Shown here in pieces: positions 42,044 through 51,436 of a stretch of 64,000 nt of DNA (positions are counted from its first letter, which is position 1; each line of letters opens with the position of its first letter). The notes below the pieces were generated by a model, which saw only the letters and a program-made list of their open reading frames with translations, did no database searches and had not been told where the DNA came from. The position numbers and the translations under genes were made by a program. The stretch is taken from positions 1-64,000 of the forward strand of contig JAGBAO010000011.1 in the NCBI GenBank assembly GCA_017938925.1, given 5' to 3'. Source of the stretch: Bacteroidales bacterium (GTDB taxonomy: Bacteria > Bacteroidota > Bacteroidia > Bacteroidales > UBA932).

Positions 42044-42051
42044 TACTTTTG
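42044..42051 (+). promoter_or_regulatory. TACTTTTG promoter box immediately before the kinase gene
   Basis: TACTTTTG ends only 4 bp before the ATG at 42056. With the usual start distance the transcript would begin at or next to the start codon, implying a leaderless or near-leaderless mRNA. Confidence 0.6.
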
Positions 42052-42055
42052 CACC

Positions 42056-43483
42056 ATGCAGACATCCGGACCGATAAGACAAGATTTGGGATTTCACCAT
42101 GCCGAAGGGTTTGGTGATGTAAAGCCGTTTGCGAAGAATCTGTACGAAGCGACTTGTGACGGGAAGAAATGTCTGCTCAAGACTCCTGGGGACCTGACCT
42201 CTCTGCTCAGAAGGGAGTACGACATATCCTGCAATCTTCAGCATCCCTATATCCTTACTCCTCTCCGGTATTCAGAAGATACGCCAGTCGGTCCTGCCAT
42301 TGTGATGGAATATGTCGAAGGGTGTACTCTGACGGAGTTTGTCGCCAAGGGACAGTCACACGAAGTCCTCAGGAGACTCCTCGCGGAGATCCTGGATGCG
42401 GTGGATTATCTGCACAAGAAAGGGCTGATCCATAACGACCTGAAGCCGGATAACATTCTGGTTAGCAATATTGGAAACCATATCAGAATCATTGACTTTG
42501 GTCTGTCAGACAAAGATGCGGAATATCTGATCAAGCGTCTTGGGGGTACGGACGGAAGTTCTGCTCCGGAAGTGATTGAAGACAATCCTGATGTCCCTTT
42601 CACGGCATCTTCCGATGTGTGGTCGTTGGGGTATATCATCCGGATAATGTTCCCTAGCAGATACAGGGGCATTGTAAGGAAATGTCGCAGGCAGAATCCT
42701 AAGGACCGATACCCTGACATTGTTTCTCTTGAAAAGGCTCTGCGTAATGCAGACCATCTGCGCAGATTCCTGATTTCGCTTCCGTTTGTGTTCTGTGCGG
42801 TTGCGATTATTGCGATGTCGGCATATTCATATCACCAGAAGAGATTGCAGGAAGAGGAGTCCTTGAAACATCGGCTCGATTCCCTCAGGAATGAAATCCA
42901 GCATGAAGTCATATACGACACTCTGCTGACCACTCAGAACGTCGTTCAGACCATCTACCAGACGGTCTATGATACATTAGTGACAACCAAGCACGAAGTT
43001 ACCCATGAAACCATCTATGACACCCTGCTGACCACGAAACATGAGGTGACATACGAGACCGTCGTTGATACCGTGATTGTGGAATCGTCCCCGCAAGTGG
43101 AAGAACTTAAAAGACGGTTGGAGCAGTTACAGAAGGATTCTGCTTATGTTGCCAAAATCGAGAAGGATATAAGGAAAATGTATCTTGAGACAAAGAAGAT
43201 TCTGGAGGATCCTGACAAGGTGCCGTACAAGGATTTCGGGTACAATTATGGTTTGGCGTGGTATAGGCGCGTGGAAAAATGGACGAGAGAGTCCGTCCCT
43301 GAAAAATATCATCCGGAATGTCGGACTTTCTTGGAAAAGTATTATAACCAGCTTTTAGAGATATGGATGGCAAAACCATCAATAGTAGATGCTTTCAGCA
43401 AGGGAGAAATCTCCGAAGAGGAAAGAGAATATTATTCGAGTCAGACAATCTATAAGCCTTTCAAACCCGTTTCACGCAAGTAA
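42056..43483 (+). CDS. Membrane-anchored serine/threonine protein kinase with repeat-containing extracytoplasmic part
   Basis: The 475-residue protein has a Hanks-type kinase domain (about 15-230): LLKTPGD with the ATP-binding lysine, catalytic loop HNDLKPDN (126-133, HND in place of HRD), DFG (147-149) and SAPEV. The glycine-rich loop is poorly conserved. A membrane helix follows (about 240-260, LISLPFVFCAVAIIAMSAY). Outside it are at least three repeats of the form YDTLxTTxxxVxxExVYDT (about 300-355), then a coiled coil and a helical C-terminus. It opens the signalling cluster; a convergent partner gene overlaps its end by 23 bp. Confidence 0.8.
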   Translation: MQTSGPIRQDLGFHHAEGFGDVKPFAKNLYEATCDGKKCLLKTPGDLTSLLRREYDISCNLQHPYILTPLRYSEDTPVGPAIVMEYVEGCTLTEFVAKGQSHEVLRRLLAEILDAVDYLHKKGLIHNDLKPDNILVSNIGNHIRIIDFGLSDKDAEYLIKRLGGTDGSSAPEVIEDNPDVPFTASSDVWSLGYIIRIMFPSRYRGIVRKCRRQNPKDRYPDIVSLEKALRNADHLRRFLISLPFVFCAVAIIAMSAYSYHQKRLQEEESLKHRLDSLRNEIQHEVIYDTLLTTQNVVQTIYQTVYDTLVTTKHEVTHETIYDTLLTTKHEVTYETVVDTVIVESSPQVEELKRRLEQLQKDSAYVAKIEKDIRKMYLETKKILEDPDKVPYKDFGYNYGLAWYRRVEKWTRESVPEKYHPECRTFLEKYYNQLLEIWMAKPSIVDAFSKGEISEEEREYYSSQTIYKPFKPVSRK

Positions 43484-44039
43484 GCCCATTGCATTTTCCC
43501 ATGGTATAACTTGCGATGCGTTTTCCCTCGTGTTCCAGATCATCCACCAGAAGGCACCTTCCCTGAATGAAACACCTGCATGAGAAAGTATCTCCCTTCA
43601 CTATGCTCGCATTGACCACCTCGTCCACCTCAAAACGATAGTTCCCAAGATACTTCAGAGAACACTCCCTGTCAGGAAGCCATGCGATATAAATCCTGTC
43701 TCCGACAGCGAGGTCGTCAGCCTTGATATGATGCTCCCCACAGGACAGCTCCGAATCCTTGATGCCCGACGAACTCAGATAGTCACAGAAGTCCTGAAAG
43801 TGCTTGTAGCCGATGGCTTTTGAGAGAATATTCAGAATGTCGTCAGAGACATGTTTATATTTTTTTGTTTCTACATATAACCGCCTGAACGTACTATCTG
43901 AAATCATATCTTTTGTCTTTTCAAATACAAACGAAGAGGCATCCGTAAAGTTCTTTGGAGTTCTTATCGGCGTTCCGAATGCTTTTTCAAATTTCAGCTT
44001 CAGAAGTGCAATGCGTGGTGAGTCAGATGGTATAGCCAT
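43461..44039 (-). CDS. Hypothetical protein converging on the kinase gene
   Basis: The protein (192 aa from ATG 44039) has an N-terminal helical region (KLKFEKAFGTPIRTPKNFTD, SDSTFRRLYVETKKYKHVSD) that looks like a DNA- or protein-binding helix bundle. Residues 105-192 form a small beta domain (HIKADDLAVGDRIYIAWLPD, LGNYRFEVDEV). I recognise no family with confidence. Its 3' end overlaps the kinase gene by 23 bp, so antisense interference between the two is possible. Confidence 0.55.
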   Translation of the reverse strand: MAIPSDSPRIALLKLKFEKAFGTPIRTPKNFTDASSFVFEKTKDMISDSTFRRLYVETKKYKHVSDDILNILSKAIGYKHFQDFCDYLSSSGIKDSELSCGEHHIKADDLAVGDRIYIAWLPDRECSLKYLGNYRFEVDEVVNASIVKGDTFSCRCFIQGRCLLVDDLEHEGKRIASYTMGKCNGLTCVKRV

Positions 44040-44123
44040 GATAGATGCTTGTTTGAACGATGGGCACAAAAGTGGTGATTTTTTATCTGATTAGCAATAT
44101 CCGCATGCCCCACTGCTTATAGA

Positions 44124-44172
44124 AGACCTAAAAAGACTTAGACGAAATTCATCAACCTTACCTACATTTGTG
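44124..44172 (+). promoter_or_regulatory. Island promoter module, copy 1
   Basis: The 49-bp stretch AGACCTAAAAAGACTTAGAC then GAAATTCATCAACCTTACC and TACATTTGTG recurs at 44623-44671 almost unchanged. TACATTTG (44163-44170) is a TAnnTTTG box. A shorter form (AGACCCAAAAAGACTTAGG) starts at 51437 before the kinase of the TerY triad. The shared module suggests one regulator for several units of the island. Confidence 0.7.
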
Positions 44173-44301
44173 TTGACATATTAAAAAGTGTTCCGCAAGC
44201 GGATAACTCCACACTTTTCGTGTTTTCAACCTATGTAGTTGTTCTGCCTTGGAGTTGGGTGGACTAAAAGTTGTGCGCGACACGAATCAGCGTTTCTTGT
44301 C
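44173..44301 (+). ncRNA. Structured leader (copy 1) of the small-protein unit
   Basis: After the promoter, AAAAGTGT (44184-44191) can pair with ACACTTTT (44211-44218), enclosing CCGC-AA-GCGG. The pieces GCGGATAACTCCACACTTTT, TTGGAGTTGGG and GTTGTGCGCG recur in the leader before the first BspA gene (44894-44982). Conservation of the parts in noncoding DNA suggests a functional leader RNA. Confidence 0.5.
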
Positions 44302-44526
44302 ATGGCATTCGATGCAAAATTCAGGAATTTCGGGGTCATTAAGATTTCCGATGATTGTGCCAATGTCCGTCTTTATTGTGATAAAGTCAACCAAACTCCT
44401 ATCTTTGTCGGTTCCAGTGGCGGTGGTGCAGCATCTGCGATGTGGGCTGGTGAAGCAGTGGTAGTCACGTTGAAAGATGGAAGAGTGCGCAGATATAGGG
44501 ATTTCACTAACTGGGACTCGATTTAA
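44302..44526 (+). CDS. Small hypothetical beta-rich protein
   Basis: This 74-residue protein starts MAFDAKFRNFGVIKISDDCA. Its strands are short (VRLYCDKVNQTPIFVGSSGG, AVVVTLKDGRVRRYRDF) and suggest a small beta-sheet module. An in-frame start at 44239 would extend into the leader and is less likely. Family not recognised. It follows promoter module copy 1 and a structured leader. Confidence 0.5.
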   Translation: MAFDAKFRNFGVIKISDDCANVRLYCDKVNQTPIFVGSSGGGAASAMWAGEAVVVTLKDGRVRRYRDFTNWDSI

Positions 44527-44622
44527 TACGATTTATGACCTTTGTTGTGAACAAAGTGTTTGAAGATGGGCGGGAATTGGACATTTTGTCTGATTCCCGC
44601 CCGATTTCGAATATACTTTACA

Positions 44623-44671
44623 AGACCCAAAAAGACTTAGGCGAAATTCATCAACCTTACCTACATTTGTG
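44623..44671 (+). promoter_or_regulatory. Island promoter module, copy 2
   Basis: Near-identical to 44124-44172, with TACATTTG at 44662-44669. A second TAnnTTTG box (TATATTTG) lies at 44721-44728. Both precede the BspA-type genes. Confidence 0.7.
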
Positions 44672-44734
44672 CAAGCAAATATTTGAGTATAAAGGGGCCT
44701 GGTTTTGAACTTATTTCTTTATATTTGCACTTGA

Positions 44735-45016
44735 CATATTGAAAAGTGTTTCGTGCCTGAGTCGAAAACTGGTAATTTTTAATTTCCGGGGCGAATACAC
44801 TCTTATTCTCGTATGCTATATCGTGTTCTCGATATACGTTCGGGTGTGGAGTGCATATTCGGAAATAGGTTTACCAGGCCTCGACTCAAATATGCGGACA
44901 ACTCCACACTTTTCGTGTTTTATAACCACAAATATTATGCTGTTCGCTTGGGGTTGGGCAAACATGGTAGTTGTGCGCGTCCTAGGCATTCATCCAAGAA
45001 ATTTAAACCCAAACTT
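44735..45016 (+). ncRNA. Structured leader (copy 2) of the BspA unit
   Basis: GACATATTGAAAAGTGTTTCG at its start and GCGGACAACTCCACACTTTT at 44894 match the two halves of leader copy 1, but about 120 bp of unrelated sequence separates them here. It ends with TTGGGGTTGGGC and GTTGTGCGCG before the ATG at 45017. An open frame through this stretch is probably not translated, because the conserved pieces ignore the reading frame. Confidence 0.45.
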
Positions 45017-46108
45017 ATGAATAACCAATGGCTAATCATAGAACAAATCGGAGAGGATGTTGTTCTAAAAAAATGCTCACAGGAAGCAGAAGGGACTATT
45101 GTGGTTCCGGAAAATGTTACTCGCATTGAGAAATATGCATTTTGTCTATGCGAAAAGGTGACATCTGTATGTCTGCCAAAATTGATACCAGGAATATGTG
45201 CAGGTAGTTTTATGGGTAGTAGCCTGAAAACCTTGGTTGTAAATGGTGTCGAATTTGAACAATCCGAACTCCAAGGAGATGAGTATAGTAGTTATTATAA
45301 TGAAAGACATCGTGACATCTGCAAGAAATATTTTCCTAAGAACGGAGAAGTAAATTCAAATATAGATACCGCATTCTGCGATATATACAATAATTTTCTT
45401 TCTTTCAAAGAACATATTGTGTCAATCCTGCGCAATGAAGTCTATCGGATAAAAGCAGAAAATGCCTTCTTTTATTTAGAAGGATTTTTGTATGAGCATT
45501 TTGCTGAGTTGTCTGAAGAAAACAAAGAACTTGCCTTATGTTTCTTAGAACACTCTAGTAAATGTTATATGGCAGAAGCTGCGTATGCCCATAATATTCT
45601 TGAAGGAAACATAAAACTAGAATCAGAAGAGCAAGGTTTGAATATCGCTAAGCAACGGTTGGCTTCTGCCGTATATAATGGGGCGTCATTGCTGAAGTTA
45701 CGAAATATAGCTTGTCTTGCAGACTTGCTTCTGAACCACATGCCGGAATTGTCTCCACGTGAGCGTAAGATAAAAGCGGCTCAAGCATTGCTTAAGAGTT
45801 GGGATTCCTATGAGGGAAGAGTTACAAGTATGTCTTCAATGACCCTACCTCTGAATGGATTTGGTCCTAATCAGAGTAACGGAACAACTTCCATTCAGGA
45901 CATGTGTAAGGAGATAGGGATTGATGTAAAGGATATTGTGGGAGACGGAAATGAAGATTTAGAAGTATTAGATGAATGTCGTAGGTGGAATATCGCAAAT
46001 GAACTTTGCGAGTCACTCGTGAATGATGAAGATTTACAGATGACACCGTTCATTGAATCCCTAATCGAATACTTTGTCTCTATAGAAAGCAGAGAAAATC
46101 AACGGTAG
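45017..46108 (+). CDS. Protein with one BspA-type repeat and helical C-terminal domain
   Basis: The 363-residue protein starts MNNQWLIIEQIGEDVVLKKC, shared nearly letter for letter with the next gene. One or two LRR_5 units follow (VPENVTRIEKYAFCLCEKVT). Residues 120-363 form a helical domain without repeats (ENKELALCFLEHSSKCYMAE, ELSPRERKIKAAQALLKSWD). No signal peptide is seen, so it is probably cytoplasmic. The shared N-terminus suggests duplication followed by domain exchange. Confidence 0.65.
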   Translation: MNNQWLIIEQIGEDVVLKKCSQEAEGTIVVPENVTRIEKYAFCLCEKVTSVCLPKLIPGICAGSFMGSSLKTLVVNGVEFEQSELQGDEYSSYYNERHRDICKKYFPKNGEVNSNIDTAFCDIYNNFLSFKEHIVSILRNEVYRIKAENAFFYLEGFLYEHFAELSEENKELALCFLEHSSKCYMAEAAYAHNILEGNIKLESEEQGLNIAKQRLASAVYNGASLLKLRNIACLADLLLNHMPELSPRERKIKAAQALLKSWDSYEGRVTSMSSMTLPLNGFGPNQSNGTTSIQDMCKEIGIDVKDIVGDGNEDLEVLDECRRWNIANELCESLVNDEDLQMTPFIESLIEYFVSIESRENQR

Positions 46109-46146
46109 CAACCAAGACATATTATAACCTTCTAAAACAGGAACTA

Positions 46147-48066
46147 ATGAATAACCAATGGCTAACCATAGAACAAATTGGAGAGGATGTTGTTCTAAAG
46201 AAGTGCTCGCAGGAAGCAGTGGGAGTAATAGAAATACCAGGAAATGTTACTCACATCGCAGATGGTGCATTCGGTGAATCAAATGTCACTATTAAAAATT
46301 TACCGGAAGGATTAAAAGCAATAGGCAAAAATGCTTTTGCTAGTTGCTCGTTTTATAGGCCATTAGTCAACCTCCCTGAGTCTTTAGAAAAGATTGGTGA
46401 GGGTGCCTTCGCTCGGACTAATATAAAAGGCTTGTACATACCAGCATCAGTGACACAGATTGACGGAAGAATTTTACCGGGAACATGTAAATTGGTAATC
46501 GTTGATGAGGATAATTCGATATATGATTCTAGAGACAATTGCAATGCAATTATCGAAACGGCAACAGGTAAACTGATTGAAGGATGTGATTATGGTTATA
46601 TTCCTAAAGGTGTGGAAGAAATCTGTGAATATGCGTTTGCTCATAGAACACTTATGAAAGCTGACTTGCCGCACACATTGGAAAAAATAGGACGCGAAGC
46701 CTTTGCAGAGGTAATTTGGCTTGTTAATACTGTCGTAGATGATGATATTGAAGTAGAAATAGGAATACCATCAAGTGTTAGAGAAATTGGCGACTGTGCG
46801 TTCAATACATTTGATGATTGGTATCATGGTGTAAAGATTATAATTGATGGCAAAACAGATATAAAATTAGGGTCTGAAATAACTTGTTCTCCTGATGATG
46901 TTGAAGTTGACAATGAGGAGATAAAGTGGATCTTAGAAAATTACAATATCTATTACGACTACGAATTCCCTTTTGAAAAGATTGAGGAAATTCCTTCAAA
47001 TTGTCTTAGATATTCAATCCACCAAGATGATACTTTTCAACATATTCCGGCTAACGTAAAACATATTTGCAAAGACGCATTTGAAGGTTGTACTCATCTA
47101 GAGGAAGTGGAAATTTATAATTCCGATGTTAAAATTGATTTGAGTGCATTCAAAGGTTGCTCGTCATTAGTCAGTATAGTAATGCCGGATGGTGATGGGA
47201 ACCTAATCGAATGGAATGCAGAAGAGAGGGATGCTGTGTTCTTTTATGCAAATGCATCTAAATTTATCGTTGACGGTAAACCTAATGTCCCAAATGGGGT
47301 TGAGATTATTCCAAATTCAGCATTTAAGAATTGTTTGGAACTAACAGAAGTGATTATTCCTGAGTCGGTGCATACAATAGAGGATGAGGCGTTTAGCGGA
47401 TGTGTAAATCTCAAGAAAATAATTGTACCAGAATCTGTATCCAGTGTGGCTAATAATGCGTTTGAAGGTTGTAATTCAGTTGTTGACATAATCGCCTCTG
47501 ATGTTATTAAATGGAAAATTGCTCCCCATACTTTTGTTGTAAATGGTAAACTTAATGTTCCAGAAGGAGCTAATGCTATTCCAAATTCTGCATTTAAAGA
47601 TTGCTTGGAACTGAATGAAGTTGCGATCCCAAAATCTGTGAGCACGATTGGATACGGAGCTTTTGAAGGATGTATAAATCTTCAAAAAATTACAATTGCT
47701 GAGAAGTATGGGGAGTCTTTGCAAACGCTTGAACGTCACAGGGTGCGTCGAGATGCATTTAAAGGATGTAGTTCCGTGACTGAGGTGGAAGTGCCATATA
47801 TAATAAAATGGGAGCATTTTACCAAGTTCGTACTTCGTAAACATACCAAAGAGGGTAAATGTATAATTCCAGAGTATATTGTTCATAAAATAAGGACTAT
47901 ACGTTTGGAGGGCTGCAATGAAATTGAAGAACTTGAAATACCTAAAGGACTAAGTTCTGCGACAATTGTAGGTTGTCAAAATCTGAAAAAGGTTATTTGC
48001 CCAGAGGATGTTAGGCTATTAGTTAATGACTGTCCAAACTTTCAAGGAAGGATACAAAAGATATAA
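46147..48066 (+). CDS. BspA-type leucine-rich-repeat protein
   Basis: The 639-residue protein is mostly LRR_5 (BspA-type) repeats: AFxNCxxLxxVxIPxSVxxI occurs many times (for example AFKNCLELTEVIIPESVHTI). The repeats with Asn/Cys at fixed places form a solenoid for protein binding. It has no secretion signal, unlike surface BspA proteins, so it is likely an intracellular recognition component. It begins with the same 26 residues as the preceding gene, and the DUF2130 gene follows 2 bp after its stop. Confidence 0.8.
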   Translation: MNNQWLTIEQIGEDVVLKKCSQEAVGVIEIPGNVTHIADGAFGESNVTIKNLPEGLKAIGKNAFASCSFYRPLVNLPESLEKIGEGAFARTNIKGLYIPASVTQIDGRILPGTCKLVIVDEDNSIYDSRDNCNAIIETATGKLIEGCDYGYIPKGVEEICEYAFAHRTLMKADLPHTLEKIGREAFAEVIWLVNTVVDDDIEVEIGIPSSVREIGDCAFNTFDDWYHGVKIIIDGKTDIKLGSEITCSPDDVEVDNEEIKWILENYNIYYDYEFPFEKIEEIPSNCLRYSIHQDDTFQHIPANVKHICKDAFEGCTHLEEVEIYNSDVKIDLSAFKGCSSLVSIVMPDGDGNLIEWNAEERDAVFFYANASKFIVDGKPNVPNGVEIIPNSAFKNCLELTEVIIPESVHTIEDEAFSGCVNLKKIIVPESVSSVANNAFEGCNSVVDIIASDVIKWKIAPHTFVVNGKLNVPEGANAIPNSAFKDCLELNEVAIPKSVSTIGYGAFEGCINLQKITIAEKYGESLQTLERHRVRRDAFKGCSSVTEVEVPYIIKWEHFTKFVLRKHTKEGKCIIPEYIVHKIRTIRLEGCNEIEELEIPKGLSSATIVGCQNLKKVICPEDVRLLVNDCPNFQGRIQKI

Positions 48067-48068
48067 TT

Positions 48069-49379
48069 ATGAAAGAACTGAAATGTCCCAAGTGCGGGAG
48101 TGTATTTACGGTAGATGAGGCTGATTACGCGTCTATTGTAAGCCAGGTGAAGAATCAGGAGTTTGAGAACGAACTGAAGAAGAGGATGCAGGATGTCGAT
48201 GCCTTGTATAAGGAGAAGATGAAGGTTGAAGAAGCTAAGGCTGAGGCTGAGTTCACGGATAAGTTAAGAGAAAAAGATGAGCAACTTAAACAAAACGAGT
48301 TGGTCTTGGCGGAGTTAAGGAAGGATTTGGCAGGAATAGAAGAGAAGAAGGATGCGGAGAGGAGAGAGGCAATGGCCCAGAAGGAGATTGAGATTAAGGA
48401 GCTTCAGGGTCGTATAGATAATAGTGCGTCGGCAACAGAAAATGCTATCCTGAAAGTACGTGAGGAGATGTTGAAGCATGTTCAAGAAAAGGAGATGCGT
48501 ATTGCCGAACTAGAGAAACAGCAGGAATTGTCATGCAAAGAGGCTGAACTTGAGAAGAATGCACTGGTGCAGAAGCATGATGCCAAGGTGAAGGATCTGG
48601 AGCTTGAGATAAGTCGCTATAAGGATTTGAAGGCAAGGTTGTCAACCAAGATGGTTGGTGAAACATTGGAGGAGCATTGTCGCGTTTTATATGAAACGAC
48701 TCTTAGACCATTGATGCCGACAGCAACTTTTGGTAAAGATAACGATGCTTCAGACGGCACGAAAGGCGATTTTATTTTCAGGGATTATGACAACGGGCTT
48801 GAGTATATTTCCATAATGTTTGAAATGAAGAACGAAATGGATGAAACAGGTGCAAAAACCAAAAATGAAAAGCACTTCCCTAAGTTGGATTCTGATAGAA
48901 AGAAAAAGAAATGCGAATATGCCGTGCTGGTGTCTTTGTTGGAATCAGATAGTGAACTATATAATAGCGGTATTGTAGATGTGTCTCATTGCTATCCTAA
49001 GATGTACGTTATTCGTCCTCAGTTCTTTATTCCACTTATTACTCTACTTGTAAACGCGTCAAAAAAGAGTATCCAGTATCAGAGGGAGTTGGTAGAGGCA
49101 AAGAGCAGATCTGTTGATATCAATAATTTTCAGAATCATCTGGATGAGTTTAAGCGGATATTCTCGGGGCATTACAAGAATGCCAGCAATAGGTTTCAGG
49201 AGGCGGTTAAAGGTATTGACAAGACAATAGGAGAACTGGAAAAAATCAAGAAGGCTCTTCTTTTGTCTGAAGATCACCTGAGACTGGCCAATAAGAATGC
49301 CGAGGAGCTCAACCTAAAAGAGCTTACGGCTGATAGCCCTGGTTTGCGCGCTCAATGGGAAGAACTTCAGAAACAGTGA
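48069..49379 (+). CDS. DUF2130 protein with N-terminal zinc ribbon and coiled coil
   Basis: The 436-residue protein has CPKCGSVF at residues 5-12 (half of a zinc ribbon), a long coiled coil (about 25-185), and a C-terminal DUF2130 domain (ARLSTKMVGETLEEHCRVLY, GDFIFRD, MFEMKNEMDETGAKTKNEKH), which resembles restriction-endonuclease-like folds with D/E-x-K. Such proteins are linked to DNA processing. It is 1 bp upstream of the DUF2779 gene, so the two are coupled. Confidence 0.75.
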   Translation: MKELKCPKCGSVFTVDEADYASIVSQVKNQEFENELKKRMQDVDALYKEKMKVEEAKAEAEFTDKLREKDEQLKQNELVLAELRKDLAGIEEKKDAERREAMAQKEIEIKELQGRIDNSASATENAILKVREEMLKHVQEKEMRIAELEKQQELSCKEAELEKNALVQKHDAKVKDLELEISRYKDLKARLSTKMVGETLEEHCRVLYETTLRPLMPTATFGKDNDASDGTKGDFIFRDYDNGLEYISIMFEMKNEMDETGAKTKNEKHFPKLDSDRKKKKCEYAVLVSLLESDSELYNSGIVDVSHCYPKMYVIRPQFFIPLITLLVNASKKSIQYQRELVEAKSRSVDINNFQNHLDEFKRIFSGHYKNASNRFQEAVKGIDKTIGELEKIKKALLLSEDHLRLANKNAEELNLKELTADSPGLRAQWEELQKQ

Positions 49380-49380
49380 G

Positions 49381-51435
49381 ATGAAGCAAAAACTATTTAC
49401 CAAGTCTGCATTCAAGATCGCTTTGGAGTGCCCAAGGCGATTGTTTTATGCTTATGATAGTAATTTGTATGCCAATCAGGAACTTAATGATGATTTCCTG
49501 AAATCTTTGGCAGAGGGTGGTTTTCAGGTGGGTGAACTGGCAAAGATTTATTGCGGAGTTACGTCTGAAACTGACATAAAGACCCTTGATTATGATCAGG
49601 CAGTGGAAGAAACAAAACTCCTTTTTGAAAGGGAGAATGTCACTATTGCAGAGTCAGCCTTCAGGTATGGTAATCTTTTCGTTCGTGCTGATATTCTTGA
49701 AAAGAGAGGGAATGAAATTACCTTAATTGAGGTCAAGGCAAAGTCCTGGAATCCTCAGGAGGATAGTTTTGTTGATAAAAAGAATAAGGTGCGCAGTGCC
49801 ATCCGTCCTTATGTGTATGATGTTGCTTTTCAAAAGTATGTCATTGTCAAGGCTCTTCAGGAACTCTATCCGCAACAGGAGTTTGTCGTCAAGGCTCGTC
49901 TTATGATGGCTGATAAGTCGCGTATCGCTACGTTAGACGGATTGAATCAGCTGTTTCGTATCTGTAGGGCGGATAATGGCAGGACTTTCATTGATGTAGA
50001 TGCCCAGGCATGGGATATGGCTGGAGCAACCCCAGCAAACGATAGGGTTTTGCGTGCATTTGATGTCGATGAATTGTGCGACAGAATCATTTCTGGAGAT
50101 GTGGCAGAACAGGGTGCACCTGATTGGATGGAGGGTATGACTTTCGAGCCTTTTGTGGCTAAGATGTCCGCTCTTTACTGCGACAGAGTGAAGGCTTCGG
50201 ATTTCAGGCTTGGTTCAAAGTGTTTCAGTTGTCCGTTCTACAAGACAGCATCAGATGCTCCCGAAAAGCGTGATGGTTACATGGAGTGCTGGAAAGAGAA
50301 GGCTCATTTCTCAGAACTGGATTTTACAAGACCTCTTTTGAAGGACCTTTCAGGACAATATATCCGTAAGGACAAGATGGTTGGGTCGGGGAAATATTTT
50401 ATGGAGGAACTTACCACAGACGATATTCCTCGATCAACGGGGAAATGCCCTGATGGACTGGATCATCTCCAAAGAAAGTGGCTTCAGATTGCGGTGGCAA
50501 CCCGGAATACAAGTCTGCAAAAAGGGTTCGGGAGTTTCTTGAATGATGGGATATATCTTGATACGGATGGTCTGAAGGATACAATGGCGGAATGGAAGTT
50601 CCCTCTTCATTTCATAGACTTTGAGACGAGCGGTGTGGCTCTTCCTTTCTATAAAGGAATGAAACCATATGAACAGGTGGCATTCCAGTTCTCTCATCAT
50701 AAAGTGGAGTTGACCGAAGGGAACGGGTATAGCGTCAGTCATGCCAACCAGTATATCAACACGGAGAAGGGCTTCTTTCCAAACTTTCAGTTTGTCCGCG
50801 AATTGAAGAATGCTCTTGAAGGTGATGAAGGAACGATTTTCCGCTACTCCAACCATGAAAATACCATCCTGTGCAAAATTCATGAGCAGTTGGGTCAAAG
50901 TGAAGAGCCAGACAAAACAGAGCTTATGAGTTTCATAGAACATATAACCAAGGGAGGTGAACGTGAAATGGTGGACTTGGCGGATGTGGTTCTAAAGTAC
51001 TATTATCATCCGTTGATGAAGGGAAGTTATTCAATAAAGGTAGTACTGCCTTCTGTCCTCAATTCATCGGACTTCATCAAGGATAAATATTCACGCCCAG
51101 TGTATGGTTCTGCTGATATGCCGAGTCTCAATCTGAAGGATAAGGTGTGGATCCAGATGGATTCCGATGGGATTACTGTCAAAAACCCGTACAAACTTCT
51201 TCCTCCGATTGCTTCGTATATAGATGTCTCGGAGGAAACCATTGAACGTATGGAGTTAGATGAAGGGGAAGCCATAGCAAATGGAGGCGCTGCGCTCACA
51301 GCTTATGCAAAGTTACAGTTCAGTGATTCCGTAATGACAGATGCACTTAAACAGGCTCTGCTTTGTTATTGCGAACTTGATACATTGGCAATGGTCTTCA
51401 TCTGGGAGTATTTCTGGCATCAGACCCATTCTTAG
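49381..51435 (+). CDS. DUF2779 family putative nuclease
   Basis: This 684-residue protein has a Cas4/PD-(D/E)xK-like start (ALECPRRLFYAYD, RADILEKRGNEITLIEVKAKS with catalytic-type D...ExK). A Cys cluster follows (SKCFSCPFYKTA...YMECW) that could hold an Fe-S or zinc site. The C-terminal DUF2779 domain contains FIDFETSGVALPFYKG, an RNase-H/DnaQ-like exonuclease motif. Partner DUF2130 may be a second nuclease. Its role in the island (DNA processing or defence) is inference. Confidence 0.75.
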   Translation: MKQKLFTKSAFKIALECPRRLFYAYDSNLYANQELNDDFLKSLAEGGFQVGELAKIYCGVTSETDIKTLDYDQAVEETKLLFERENVTIAESAFRYGNLFVRADILEKRGNEITLIEVKAKSWNPQEDSFVDKKNKVRSAIRPYVYDVAFQKYVIVKALQELYPQQEFVVKARLMMADKSRIATLDGLNQLFRICRADNGRTFIDVDAQAWDMAGATPANDRVLRAFDVDELCDRIISGDVAEQGAPDWMEGMTFEPFVAKMSALYCDRVKASDFRLGSKCFSCPFYKTASDAPEKRDGYMECWKEKAHFSELDFTRPLLKDLSGQYIRKDKMVGSGKYFMEELTTDDIPRSTGKCPDGLDHLQRKWLQIAVATRNTSLQKGFGSFLNDGIYLDTDGLKDTMAEWKFPLHFIDFETSGVALPFYKGMKPYEQVAFQFSHHKVELTEGNGYSVSHANQYINTEKGFFPNFQFVRELKNALEGDEGTIFRYSNHENTILCKIHEQLGQSEEPDKTELMSFIEHITKGGEREMVDLADVVLKYYYHPLMKGSYSIKVVLPSVLNSSDFIKDKYSRPVYGSADMPSLNLKDKVWIQMDSDGITVKNPYKLLPPIASYIDVSEETIERMELDEGEAIANGGAALTAYAKLQFSDSVMTDALKQALLCYCELDTLAMVFIWEYFWHQTHS

Positions 51436-51436
51436 A

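Noticed and set aside
44813-45016. N-terminal extension of the first BspA-type protein from 44813
   Set aside because: The region repeats pieces of another leader without regard to frame, and the neighbouring paralogue starts with the same MNNQWL at the later ATG.
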